Shown: positions 21,810-32,398 of the stretch, piece after piece
How the letters are laid out: each line of letters begins with the position of its first letter
Position numbering within the stretch: position 1 is the stretch's first letter
Assembly (NCBI GenBank): GCA_036250195.1
Contig: JAVHZZ010000003.1
Location: forward strand, 16,847,004 to 16,911,003
Reading direction: 5' to 3'
Length of the DNA stretch: 64,000 bases
Origin: Mixophyes australis
Lineage: Eukaryota > Chordata > Amphibia > Anura > Limnodynastidae
Made by a program: the position numbers and the translations under genes
The notes under the pieces: generated by a model
The model's input: only the letters and a program-made list of their open reading frames with translations
Told to the model about the DNA's origin: nothing
The model's database searches: none

Positions 21810-22466
21810 TGTCACATACCGTACCCACAGACCAGCCTGCCAGAGTCCGGCATGCTTAATTGGTTGTCAATGCCGCTTCTTCCGATGCTGAGGCGCCGCG
21901 TCAATCCAGGCATGGGCATTATCTTGGATTCGGGTATTTTATGCCATAGGCTGGTTAGCTGTTCTTCCCACTCACCTCTCTCAGATATTTAAGGCACCTG
22001 TGCCTCTCCCAAATTGCCAGATCTTCTTGTCCTTCAGCCTGCTCAGTTTAGGATTAGTCGGCTCTCTGCAGTTATCTGTCAACTTGGAAAACCAGAGTCT
22101 TCAGCTTCTCAGCTTTATCTGGCAATCTAGACATCTTGTACCTGCAGTCATTTGTCAAACTAGGAAAATCAGAGTCACCAGATTTCCAGCTTAACCTGGC
22201 AATCCAGATATCCTATACCTGCAGTCACCCACCATACCTGGGAAACCAGAATCTGAATACCACTACAAGTACTAAACCTACATCATCTCCAACCGGTCTT
22301 GCCTGGTGCCCGTCCATAGAATAGCAACCTGCGGTGCTGAAGCAACCAAGACCAAACCTCTTTGCAGGAATCCCTGTTGAATACCTTCACCTCATTAGAT
22401 TCCTCATCACTGTGGCAGGCAGTACTAAACCACACAGGTCGCAAAGAATCCAAAAAATCTTGCCAA
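21810..22466 (+). mobile_element. 5' LTR of gypsy-2
   Basis: Starts TGTCAC at 21810 and leads straight into gag at 22467. The part from about 22200 (AGTACTAAACCTAC, CCAACCGGTCTTG, TGGTGCCCG, ACCAAACCTC) is repeated at 32830-33104, the remaining piece of the 3' LTR. Contains TATTTAAGG near 21990, a plausible TATA-type element. The end is set by the start of gag and is approximate. Confidence 0.75.
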
Positions 22467-23310
22467 CATGGATCCTTCTCTAGAACCCATGGATCTGTTC
22501 TAACATCTGATGGGTGTGGTGGAGCAACAGGATGCTACCCAACTCCAGCTGCTGCAGTGTCTTCAAACACTGGCTATCCAACTGGATTCCTTACAGGGGT
22601 CCTTTTCTAATCCCCCTCCAGCAGCTGTGTACGAATTCAGTGCAGCACGGTTTCCCCTTTTCTTGCTCTACTTTACAACTACCCTCGCCTGCCAAATATG
22701 ATAGAGATTTCAAGACATGCCATGGGTTAATAAACCACTACTCTATTAATTTTCAAATCCTACCTCCTGTCTTATTTACCAATTTAACAAAGGTCGCCAT
22801 TATCATCTCCCTGCGCTCTGGTTCAGCCACTGATTCAGAACAGTACCTCTTTCCGTAATATGTTCGATGAGCCGGGGCGTGTCTCCTTTGCTGCCTTCAG
22901 TATTGTACGACTCCGCTAGGGCTCCCATTCTGTAGGCCAAAATGTTATACAATTTCGTACCATATCCTCTTAATTGCAGTGGAATATTGAGGCGTTGGTA
23001 GTAACTTTTTGGCAGGGCCTTTCTGACCGCTTACAGGATGTACTAGCCACTCGGGAGCTTCCCTTTACACTTGATGCTTTGATCTCTTTGTGCAACAGAT
23101 AAAATATTTGTTTCCATGAGAGAACATCAGAGAGGGAACTTACTCACAGACCTAACTTTAAACTGGCATCCCACTTTCAGTCTCCAATCTCTTCTGGGGC
23201 ATTCTCGTCTCACTGCTGAAGAATGGGAGCGGAGGGTGAAAAATAATCTCTGCCTCTACTGTGGTGAACCCGCCACTTTTTAATTCCTGTCCCAAACATT
23301 CGGGAAACGT
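22467..23310 (+). pseudogene. Gypsy-2 Gag, degraded
   Basis: Starts MDPSLEPMDLF, directly after the LTR, with a homologous glutamine-rich helix (VEQQDATQLQLLQCLQTLA) like gypsy-1 Gag. Capsid remnants include KYDRDFKTCHGLINHYSINF and NMFDEPGR. The nucleocapsid piece is [19 protein letters not shown], after which the zinc knuckle is broken by a stop. At least three frame changes. Older-looking than gypsy-1. Confidence 0.82.
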
Positions 23311-23429
23311 GAAGTCCTAACCTGGGGAGGTCAGGCTAGGTACCTCCAAATCCTCTCCTAATTGTCACAAATCCAATATCTGTATAAGTCCGGTGACCCT
23401 CCACTGTCCTTCTGGTCATTTAAATACCT

Positions 23430-24400
23430 CAGAATTCTTAGTTGCCGGTGCTGTTGGAAATTTAATTGCATCATCACTAGTGGATTAATGGGGCCTGCCT
23501 ACTTCCCCATTGGAAGTCCCAGTAGTCATCATCGCCATTGATGGCAGCTGCATCTTCAATTATATAATTTGGCTTCAAATTGCTCCTTTGTCCCTTCACA
23601 TTGGAGCCTTACATCAGGAACAGATCTCCTTCCTCAATTTTCCTCAGACCACCAACCCCATCATTTTTGGCTTTCCTTGGCTATAATAACATGCTGCACA
23701 AGTGGATTGGTCATTCTCCCAAATTTTGGCCTGGGGAACTGTATGTGAATCCCATTGCCTCACGAAGATCAAGTCTCTCCGGTCATTACCTAACTTGAAT
23801 GGGGCACTCAGTTCTACCCTTCCTCCACAGTACACCTCGTAGAAGGACATATTTAATAGACAACAGTCTGAGATTTTGCCACCTCATCGCCCATGGGATT
23901 GCCCCATTGAACTCCTACCTGGTGAAACTTCTCCCCGTGGTTGATTCCATTCTTTGTCTCTACCGGAGACCCAAACGATGGCTGAATATATTAAGGAGAA
24001 TCTGCAACAGAGATTCATCAGGCCCTCCTCATCACCAGCCAGGGCTGGTTTCTTTTTCGCTAAGAAGAAGGACAGATCTTTGTGGCTTTGCATTGATTAT
24101 CGAGGCCTGAATGCCATAACCATTAAGAATTGATATCCTATTCTTCTCGTGGCAGAACTTTTTGATCGCATTAAAAGTGCTCAAATCTTCTCCAAATTAG
24201 AACTTTCTGGAGCCTATAATTTGATACGTAATTGCAACGGTGATAAATGGAAGACAGCATTCAACACCCAAAATGGTCACTACGAGTACCTAGTCATGCC
24301 TTTCAGGCTCTGTTATATACCTGCAGTCTTCCAAAGTGTTATCCTTGAGATCTTCAGGTACCTACACATTGTCTTCAAGTCTCTGAGTTTCTTCTAGACT
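23430..24400 (+). pseudogene. Gypsy-2 protease and N-terminal RT; YXDD block deleted
   Basis: The protease part shows IIAIDGSC, IGALHQEQISF and IIFGFPWL, homologous to gypsy-1, but its active-site DSG has become VAGAVG. RT follows: [52 protein letters not shown] and [10 protein letters not shown]. Shortly after EIFRYL (about 24360) the catalytic YXDD box and the helix after it are missing: the frame ends and homology resumes at [11 protein letters not shown] at 24414. The copy cannot encode an active RT. Confidence 0.87.
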
Positions 24401-24413
24401 CCACCAAAATCAT

Positions 24414-24851
24414 ATGTTCTGCAAGTTGGAGAAGTGTTCCTTTGAGGCAACTCAAATGCCCTTCATTGGGTACCTGGTATCTGGTTCCAGCCTACCAATG
24501 GATCGGGAGAAGTTCCATGCGATCCTAGGCTGGTCGCAACCCATTGGCCTCCAGTCAATCCAACAATTCCTTGGCTTTGTCAACTTTTATAGGAAATTCA
24601 TTCAAGGCTATTCCACTATTGTTGCCCCCATAGTGGCACTCACTCGAAAGGCAGCGGATGTGAAGAAGTGGTCCTCAGCAGCCTTAGAAGGCTTTGATTT
24701 CCTCAAAAAGACGTTTTCTTCTGCCCCTGTTTTCAGACTACCAGGCACTATCTTGGCCTTCTATCTGGAGGTCGATGCCTCTTCCGTGGGAGTGGGAGCA
24801 GTACTCTCTCAAGAGCCATCCTCGGGAAGATTACATCCTTGCGGGTTCCTT
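24414..24851 (+). pseudogene. Gypsy-2 RT thumb and start of RNase H
   Basis: One frame: [57 protein letters not shown], then RNase H start YLEVDASSVGVGAVLSQE. The frame is cut at 24851 by the Penelope-like insertion. The RNase H resumes at 32399 in the same sense. Confidence 0.9.
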
Positions 24852-25233
24852 GATAACACAGCAATTTCCTATCCTGATGACATCTATTTCATCACCCAAT
24901 ACTCAACAGCAGCCAATAAAATCAGTAAACTAATCAAGAAACATTGGAGTATCCTACTTAAGGATCCCACTATGTAACATATCCTGCCCGCACAACCTAA
25001 AATAGTGTTCACTAAAGCTAAAAGCCTGCACAGATCCCTGGTTCACAATCATATACCCCCAACAACATTACAACAGTCAACCATAAATCATTCATCACCA
25101 TCCAAAGGATTCTACCATTGTGGTAGATGCATAGGATGCAAAAACATGCACACCAAATCAACCAAACCAGTCAGTACATTCCAATCTCACGTCACCAAGA
25201 AACAATTCCCCATCAAAGATTTCATGACCTGTG
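24852..25233 (+). pseudogene. Penelope-like RT C-terminus and linker, no GIY-YIG seen
   Basis: The translation gives FITQYSTAANKISKLIKKHWSILLKD, then (after one stop) KIVFTKAKSLHRSLVHNH, GFYHCGRCIGCKNM and FPIKDFMTC. This is the Penelope-like order of thumb/linker, an RA..L...L block, a CX2CX2C cluster and IK.FI.C that leads into the GIY-YIG endonuclease. The endonuclease itself is not present at 25234, where an LTR starts, nor recognised after 32008. The element is 5'-truncated at 24852. Such elements use a telomerase-like RT and a GIY-YIG nuclease to integrate. Confidence 0.78.
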
Positions 25234-25740
25234 TGTCACGGTTACAACAGGAGTACAGCTAGGAGTCACGAATATGGTGAAAACACTCTGTTTATTTGCA
25301 GAAAAGTATAAACAGCAGGTAATCGAGAGCAGTAGTAAATACCAGGTACAAGCAGAAGCAGGAAATATTAAGAATGTTTAGAAACAAGCAGGTAAACAGC
25401 TAATGCAGGGAAGCAGGATGTATGAACAGGTTCCAAGCAGGCATGAACCAGAGGAGCAAGGCAGGAGGAAGAATCCACAGGTTGCAACAAGGATATGACA
25501 TCACAGGATGGGACAACAATAACCAGCCCTGTGTGCTGGGAGTAACAGGTATATAAAGGGAAAAAGAGACCACACCCAGGTGCATGGAATAATTGGAGAA
25601 CAGAAAAGTTAACCATTAAAGCACAAGAAATGCACAATAGCAGCACCTCTGGACATCAGAGGTACTGCTGCAAACACATAAAAAGAACAAATACAACTAA
25701 TAAAGTCCAAAAGGTAGGAGCTGCCAGGTGGATCGTGACA
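25234..25740 (-). mobile_element. LTR C: 3' LTR of the non-autonomous LTR element
   Basis: Starts TGTCACGG and ends ATCGTGACA (507 bp). It is homologous to LTR A and LTR B (shared GTACAGCTAGGAGTCACGAAT near the left end, CAGCACCTCTGG, GGGACAACAATAACCAG). The minus-strand purine tract AAGGGAGGGGG (about 25743-25754) directly precedes it, as expected for a polypurine tract before a 3' LTR. It carries a TATATAAAGG box (25550). Confidence 0.88.
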
Positions 25741-25778
25741 GTACCCCCTCCCTTAAGGGCGGATTCCAGACGCCCAAA

Positions 25779-28700
25779 TTACCAACAATGTCTGAATTCA
25801 TCAGAATCATAGTCCAGAATTAGGGGCCCGCAAGAAAAGTCCTCGTCCATGGGTGGAGAGGCAAAGGAGACCATGCCAGATGGAAGTTGAAGCACCGTAG
25901 AACCTCCCTTCTTTTTACGTCCTCCTCTCTTACGGGCCTTCCTTGGAGTTGGGATCTGCGCCAACTGGGAGGAGCACAAAGGTATCACTTGGCCAGGTGA
26001 GATGGGTGGTACTGCTGATAATGTAGAGGCCCCGCAAGATGACACTGCAGGGGTTGGAGAAAACTTTTCGATTACTGCCTCAATAAACAGTTGTAAGTCC
26101 CATAGTATGGAATGATCCGTTTCAATAAATGGGTTTGCCCATTCCAAAGCTTCTCCTTTAAAATATGAAATAAGGAACAGTACCCGTCCCTTAGGGTTGT
26201 TAACAAGCTCTGGTATGGAGGGCATAAAAGAGGCAGCTAATTTCAGAAGGGCACAAAGTTGGGAAACGTGCCCCTCAAAGAAATGCAATGGCTCAGAGTT
26301 AGTACCCTCAGCAACAGATGGCTGGGACTTGGCAGACGACTTGGCGGCAGGCCCGGACTGGGCGGCAGACTTGGGAGCAGGCCCGGACTGGGCGGCAGAC
26401 TTGGCAGCAGGCCCGGACTGGGCGGCAGACTTGGCAGCAGGCCCGGACTGGGCGGCAGACTTGGGAGCAGGCCCGGACTGGGCGGCAGACTTGGGAGCAG
26501 GCCCGGACTGGGCGGCAGGCTTGCCAGCACTTTAAGAAGCCTGAGGGCAGACAGCACTTTAAGAAGCCTGAGGGCAGACAGCACTTTGAGAAGCCTGAGG
26601 GTAGACAGCACTTTGAGAAGCCTGAGGGCAGACATCACTTTGAGAAGCCTGAGGGCAGACAGCACTTTGAGAAGCCTGAGGGCAGACAGCACTTTGAGAA
26701 GCCTGAGGGCAGACAGCACTTTGAGAAGCCTGAGGGCAGACAGCACTTTGAGAAGCCTGAGGGCAGACAGCACCAAGTGGTAACTCGGGCTGAACCGCAT
26801 GGACTGGTAACTCGGGCTGAACCGCATGGACTGGCAACTCGGGCTGGACCGCATGGACTGGCAACTCGGGCTGGACCGCATGGACTGGCAACTCGGGCTG
26901 GACCGCATAGACTGGCAACTCTTCTGGAGCAGACTGGAAGGACAGGACCCCCTCTGGAGAAGTCTTTAAGGGCAGCGCCACCTCTGGAGCAGACAGTAAG
27001 GGCAGCGCCCCCTCTGGAGCAGACGGTAAGGGCAGCGCCCCCTCTGGAGCAGACGGTAAGGGCAGCGCCCCCTCTGGAGCAGACGGTAAGGGCAGCGCCC
27101 CCTCTGGAGCAGATGGTAAGGGCAGCGCCCCCTCTGGAGCAGACTGGAAGGGCAGCGCCCCCTCTAGAGCAGACTGGAAGGGCAGCGCCCCCTCTGCAGC
27201 AGACTGGAAGGGCAGCGCCCCCTCTGCAGCAGACTGGAAGGGCAGCGCCCCCTCTGGAGCAGACTGGAAGGGCAGCGCCCCCTCTGGAGCAGAATGGAAG
27301 GGCAGCGCCCCCTCTGGAGCAAACTGGAAGGGCAGCGCCCCCTCTGGAGCAGACTGGAAGGGCAGCGCCCCCTCTGGAGCAGACTGGAAGGGCAGCGCCC
27401 CCTCTGGAGCAGACTGGAAGGGCAGCGCCCCCTCTGGAGCAAACTGGAAGGGCAGCGCCCCCTCTGGAGCAGACTGGAAGGGCAGCGCCCCCTCTGGAGC
27501 AGACTGGAAGGGCAGCGCCCCCTCTGGAGCAGATTGGAAGGGCAGCGCCCCCTCTGGAGCAGACTGGAAGGGCAGTGCCCCCTCTGGAGTAGACTGGAGC
27601 TCAGGAACAGAGAAAGTGGCTGAAGACTCTGAACTGGAGACAGTGGCAGGAGACTCGGAACTGGACACAGTGGCAGGAGACTCGGAACCGGACACAGTGG
27701 CAGGAGACTCGGAACTGGACACAGTGGCAGCAGGCTCAGGACCGGACACAGTGGCAGCAGGCTCAGGACCGGAAACAGTGGCAGCAGGCTCAGGACCGGA
27801 CACAGTGGCAGCAGGCTTAGGACCGGACACAGTGGCAGCAGGCTCTAAGCTGGAGGCAGATGATGTGACCTCAGAGCTGGAGGCAGATGATGTGATCTCA
27901 AAGCTGGAGGCAGATGATGTGACCTCAGAGCTGGAGGCAGATGATGTGACCTCAGAGCTGGAGGCAGATGATGTGACCTCAGAGCTGGAGGCAGATGAAG
28001 TGACCTCAGAGCTGGAGGCAGATGATGTGACCTCAGAGCTGGAGGCAGATGATGTGACCTCAGAGCTGGAGGCAAAGGCTGGCACCTCGGCACAGGAGAC
28101 AGAGGCTGGCACCTCGGCACAGGAGACAGAGGCTGGCACCTCGGCACAGGAGACAGAGGCTGGCACCTCGGCACAGGAGACAGAGGCTGGCACCTCGGCA
28201 CAGGAGACAGAGGCTGGCACCTCGGCACAGGAGACAGAGGGAGTGGGTGCTTCAGGACAGGTGGCTGGAGCTGGCAGATTGGGTCTCTTCGCAGAGAACA
28301 GGAATGCTGGAGCATAAACAGATTTGGAGTGCCGAGAGGAAACAACAGGAGATGGTTCAGTAAACTGACGTGGTCTACGGACAGGACAGTCCTGCAAGAA
28401 ATGTGCATTGCTGGCACAGTAGAGACACAGTTTGTTGGTTATTCTGCGCTGTCGCTCCACTTCGGTCAGATGGGGGCGTGGCCCACTTGTGAACCGAGCA
28501 TTAGTTAAACTGCAGTTGTTAGTTAAATGCAAATTTGACATGGTATTATTGCAAGGTTTTGGCGGCACGGATTCAGCAGCAGACAGAGTTGGCTGGGTCA
28601 AATCAACAGTATTAGATTTCAGTGAAACAGTCTCTGATAGTCTCCTAAGTGGGTCCAAAAGCAAAGTGGAAAATTTAGCCAGCTGGGAGCGTAGCAATAT

Positions 28701-28832
28701 AATGTCCATTTGTAAGGTTTGTAGCAGTGGTAATTCCATGCTTGGTAAAACAGACATGTTGCAAAAGACAAATGAAAACTTGATTGCAGCAAAAAAGTCC
28801 CAGAATAAAACAAAACTTTCACCTGACTCCAA
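25779..28832 (-). pseudogene. Giant Gag-like protein with seven in-frame repeat blocks
   Basis: Minus-strand frame starting at 28832, 24 bp inside LTR A, ending at the stop next to the purine tract; about 1,018 codons with two in-frame TAA stops near 26530-26560, each in a repeat where sister copies have CAA. N-terminus: hydrophobic/helical; residues 136-149 form a CCHC knuckle (C136, C139, H144, C149). Then repeat blocks with units SVSCAEVPA, SASSSEVTS, ATVSGPEPA, QSAPEGALPF, VHAVQPELP, SAVCPQASQ and KSAAQSGPAP. Next a capsid-like segment (LHFFEGHVSQLCALLKL, RVLFLISYFKGEALEWANPF) and a basic tail RKARKRGGRKKKGG. No protease, RT or integrase. Knuckle-before-capsid is the reverse of normal Gag. 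It resembles gag-only non-autonomous LTR elements. Confidence 0.7.
26340..28250. repeat. Seven adjacent minisatellites, unit 27 or 30 bp
   Basis: In + order: 30-bp unit (about 26340-26525), 27-bp (26530-26775), 27-bp (26776-26925), 30-bp (26930-27600, about 22 copies), 27-bp (27620-27843), 27-bp (27844-28075), 27-bp (28078-28250). All unit lengths are multiples of three, so copy changes keep the minus-strand frame. No spacers separate copies, so this is not a CRISPR array. Confidence 0.95.
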
Positions 28833-28856
28833 AGCTGTTTTTTAGGCTGGTTATAC

Positions 28857-29627
28857 TGTCACAGATCTCAAACAGAAGTACAGCTAGGAGTCACGAATTT
28901 GGTGAAAACACTCTGGGCCTGAGTCATTAAGGAGAGCAAACCATATAAAAGGAGTAACATTTGCAACTGGGCAAAACCATGTTGCATTGGAGGGGGAGGT
29001 AAATTTAAAATGTGGGGAAAGATTTATAGTTGGAGTAGGGCATATCCTAGATCAACTTTAAAGTTCAGTGTAATAATAAAGCTAGCAAGTATTTAAGTGC
29101 TACATGAAAAAATAGCCAGTATTTAACTTATGTGAAAAATAATAATCTATGTGCACCCCTTGCATTGTAACATGGTTTGTCCCAGAGAACATTTAGTCCT
29201 TTTTTGCCTTAATGAGTCAGGCCCTCTGTGTTTATTTGCAGAGAGGTATTAACAACAGGTAATAAGGAGCAGTGATAAATACCAGGTTCCAGCTGATGCA
29301 GAAAGTAGCATGAGTGTCCAGAAACAATCAGGTAAGGACAACAGGAAATTACATCAGGATTGGACAACAGGAAAGGACATCACAGGATGGGACAACAATA
29401 ACCAGCCCTGCGTGCTGGGAGTGACAGGTATATAAACGGAAAACCATACCCAGGTGCATGGGATAATTGGTGAACAAGTTAACCCCTAAGGCAAACAAGA
29501 AGGCATAATAGCAGCACCTCTGGTAATCAGAGGTACTGCTGCAATACAATACAATAATAGGACACAAAGGGCAGGAGCTGCCATGCAAAGCAGCATGTAA
29601 TGCAGAAGCTGAGGGCAGATCGTGACA
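28857..29627 (-). mobile_element. LTR A, carrying a MITE
   Basis: TGTCAC at 28857 to GTGACA at 29627, 771 bp. Removing the 310-bp MITE and one 3-bp target copy leaves 458 bp, exactly the length of LTR B, with near-identical sequence. It is the 5' LTR (minus sense) of the long internal region 25741-28856. Confidence 0.92.
28915..29224. mobile_element. Harbinger-like MITE in LTR A
   Basis: Terminal repeats GGGCCTGAGTCATTAAGG and CCTTAATGAGTCAGGCCC (one mismatch when paired), flanked by TCT (28912-28914 and 29225-29227). LTR B has the empty site. Three-base duplications with GGGCCTGA-type ends fit PIF/Harbinger; the assignment is tentative. 310 bp, no ORF. Confidence 0.85.
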
Positions 29628-30822
29628 CGGACACAGTGGCAGGAGACTCGGGACCGGACACAGTGGCAGGAGACTCGGGACCGGACACAGTGGCAGGAGA
29701 CTCAGGACCGGACACAGTGGCAGGAGACTCAGGACCGGACACAGTGGCAGGAGACTCAGGACCGGACACAGTGGCAGGAGACTCAGGACCGGACACAGTG
29801 GCAGGAGACTAAGGACCGGACACAGTGGCAGGAGACTCAGGACCGGACACAGTGGCAGGAGACTCAGGACCGGACACAGTGGCAGGAGACTCAGGACTGG
29901 ACACAGTGGCAGCAGGCCCCAAGCTGGAGGCAGATGATGTGACCTCAGAGCTGGAGGCAGATGATGTGACCTCAGAGCTGGAGGCAGATGATGTGACCTC
30001 AGAGCTGTAGGCAGATGATGTGACCTCAGAGCTGGAGGCAAAGGCTGGCACCTCGGCACAGGAGACAGATTCTGGCACCTCGGCACAGGAGACAGAGGCT
30101 GGCACCTCGGCACAGGAGACAGAGGCTGGCACCTCGGCACAGGAGACAGAGGCTGGCACCTCGGCACAGGAGACAGAGGCTGGCACCTCGGCACAGGAGA
30201 CAGAGGGAGTGGGTGCCTCAGGACAGGCGGCTGGAGCTGGCAGATTGGGTCTCTTCGCAGAGAACAGGAATGCTGGAGCATAAACAGATTTGGAGTGCCG
30301 AGAGGAAACAACAGGAGATGGTTCAGTAAACTGACGTGGTCTACGGACAGGACAGTCCTGCAAGAAATGTGCATTGCTGGCACAGTAGAGACACAGTTTG
30401 TTGGTTATTCTGCGCTGTCGCTCCACTTCGGTCAGATGGGGGCGTGGCCCACTTGTGAACCGGGCATTAGTTAAACTGCAGTTGTTAGTTAAATGCAAAT
30501 TTGACATGGTATTATTGCAAGGTGTTGGCGGCACGGATTCAGCAGCAGACAGAGTTGGCTGGGTCAAATCAACAGTATTAGATTTCAGTGAAACAGTCTC
30601 TGATAGTCTCCTAAGTGGGTCCAAAAGCAAAGTGGAAAATTTAGCCAGCTGGGAGCGTAGCAATATAATGTCCATTTGTAAGGTTTGTAGCAGTGGTAAT
30701 TCCATGCTTGGTAAAACAGACATGTTGCAAAAGACAAATGAAAACTTGATTGCAGCAAAAAAGTCCCAGAATAAAACAAAACTTTCACCTGACTCCAAAG
30801 CTGTTTTTTAGGCTGGTTATAC
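29628..30822 (-). pseudogene. Second internal region: truncated copy of the Gag-like gene
   Basis: Minus-strand frame from 30798 repeats the N-terminus, CCHC knuckle (CLYCASNAHFLQDC) and the first three repeat blocks (SVSCAEVPA, SASSSEVTS, ATVSGPESP) of the 28832 protein. It then runs directly into LTR A at 29627. The other four blocks, the capsid-like segment and the purine tract are deleted. An in-frame stop lies near 29811. Confidence 0.87.
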
Positions 30823-31280
30823 TGTCACAGATCTCAAACAGAAGTACAGCTAGGAGTCACGAATTTGGTGAAAACACTCTGTGTTTATTTGCAGAGAGGT
30901 ATTAACAACAGGTAATAAGGAGCAGTGATAAATACCAGGTTCCAGCTGATGCAGAAAGTAGCATGAGTGTCCAGAAACAATCAGGTAAGGACAACAGGAA
31001 ATTACATCAGGATTGGACAACAGGAAAGGACATCACAGGATGGGACAACAATAACCAGCCCTGTGTGCTGGGAGTGACAGGTATATAAACGGAAAACCAT
31101 ACCCAGGTGCATGGGATAATTGGTGAACAAGTTAACCCCTAAGTCAAACAAGAAGGCATAATAGCAGCACCTCTGGTAATCAGAGGTACTGCTGCAATAC
31201 AATACAATAATAGGACACAAAGGGCAGGAGCTGCCATGCAAAGCAGCATGTAATGCAGAAGCTGAGGGCAGATCGTGACA
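30823..31280 (-). mobile_element. LTR B (458 bp, MITE-free)
   Basis: TGTCAC at 30823 to GTGACA at 31280. Near-identical to LTR A outside the MITE; shows the uninterrupted target CACTCTGTG. Contains TATATAAACGG near 31082. Followed by the same CGGACACAGTGGCAGG junction as LTR A. Confidence 0.92.
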
Positions 31281-32007
31281 CGGACACAGTGGCAGGAGAC
31301 TCGGGACCGGACACAGTGGCAGGAGACTCGGGACCGGACACAGTGGCAGGAGACTCAGGACCGGACACAGTGGCAGGAGACTCAGGACAGAACACAGTGG
31401 CAGGAGACTCAGGACCGGACACAGTGGCAGGAGACTCAGGACCAGACACAGTGGCAGGAGACTAAGGACCGGACACAGTGGCAGGAGACTCAGGACCGGA
31501 CACAGTGGCAGGAGACTCAGGACCGGACACAGTGGCAGGAGACTCAGGACCGGACACAGTGGCAGCAGGCCCCAAGCTGGAGGCAGATGATGTGACCTCA
31601 GAGCTGGAGGCAGATGATGTGACCTCAGAGCTGGAGGCAGATGATGTGACCTCAGAGCTGTAGGCAGATGATGTGACCTCAGAGCTGAAGGCAGATGCTG
31701 ACACCTCGGCACAGGAGACAGAGGTTGGCACCTCGGCACAGGAGACAGAGGCTGGCACCTCGGCACAGGTGACAGAGGCTGGGACCTCAACACAGGAGAC
31801 AGAGGCTGGGACCTCGACACAGGAGACAGAGGCTGGCACCTCGACACAGGAGACAGAGGCTGGGACCTCGACACAGGAGACAGAGGCTGGGACCTCGACA
31901 CAGGAGACAGAGGCTGGGACCTCGGCACAGGCGGCTGGTGCTGGCGCCTCAGGACAGGCGGCTGGAGCTGGCGCCTCAGGAAAGGCGGCTGGAGCTGGCA
32001 GTGACAC
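31281..32007 (-). pseudogene. Third internal region: repeat blocks only
   Basis: Minus-strand frame from 32007 has repeats VEVPASVSC, SASSSEVTS and ATVSGPESP, ending at LTR B at the same junction as the second copy. The N-terminus and zinc knuckle are lost; it starts within PAPAACPEAP-type repeats at about 32000, where the LTR array ends and Penelope-like sequence resumes. An in-frame stop lies near 31464. Confidence 0.83.
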
Positions 32008-32398
32008 ACATCAACGGTCGGCGGCTCCACTCATGCGCGCTTCCTAGCGCCACAAGGTAATTGCATAATCACCTCATTCATGGTATTGAACCATCCACAG
32101 TTGCACCACTGCCACAGATTACATCATCCTGTTACACTATCTGTATTTCACACTGTATTTCAGACTGTCACCTATCGAGTTTTGTTTTTGTTTTTGTTTA
32201 TCTCTCCAGAGACTACTGTGCATCCATTATTTTATTGTTATTTGCATTTTCCTATGTTCATTCATATCCTCGCAGCATCACATCATATTGCCATTATACT
32301 CCCACTGTCTGCACAAGACATACTTCATTTACTCTCAGGCTGCACTACACCCTATTACTGATATCAGTATTTGAGAGCATTTGGACTATCCAATCTAA
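32008..32398 (+). other. Right part of the Penelope-like insertion
   Basis: No coding similarity recognised. It lies between the end of the LTR array and the 9-bp duplication at 32399, so it is assigned by position to the 3' end of the Penelope-like element. Contains CACTGTATTTCAGACTGTC and a TTTTTGTTTTTGTTTT tract. Confidence 0.5.

Larger units (their letters stand above)
24852..32398 (+). mobile_element. Penelope-like element insertion in gypsy-2 (itself filled by the LTR array)
   Basis: GGGTTCCTT occurs at 24843-24851 and 32399-32407, a 9-bp target duplication within the gypsy-2 RNase H frame. The left part (24852-25233) has Penelope-like coding; the right part (about 32008-32398) is its 3' end. 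Everything between belongs to the later LTR array. Confidence 0.8.

Noticed and set aside
26318..27592. 424-codon + strand open frame (EGRQHFEKP.., GRAAPPLEQT..)
   Set aside because: It is the opposite-strand shadow of minisatellites that encode the Gag-like protein on the minus strand; no start context or domain.
26340..28250. CRISPR-like array
   Set aside because: Copies are head-to-tail without unique spacers, in a eukaryotic genome; they are coding minisatellites.
29349..30383. 344-codon minus frame rich in LLPLCPVLS repeats
   Set aside because: Different frame over the same minisatellites and LTR A; not continuous with the knuckle-coding frame.
25229..32012. Target duplication for the whole LTR array
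   Set aside because: CTGTG on the left has no match on the right; the rightmost LTR is missing, so the original flank cannot be read.
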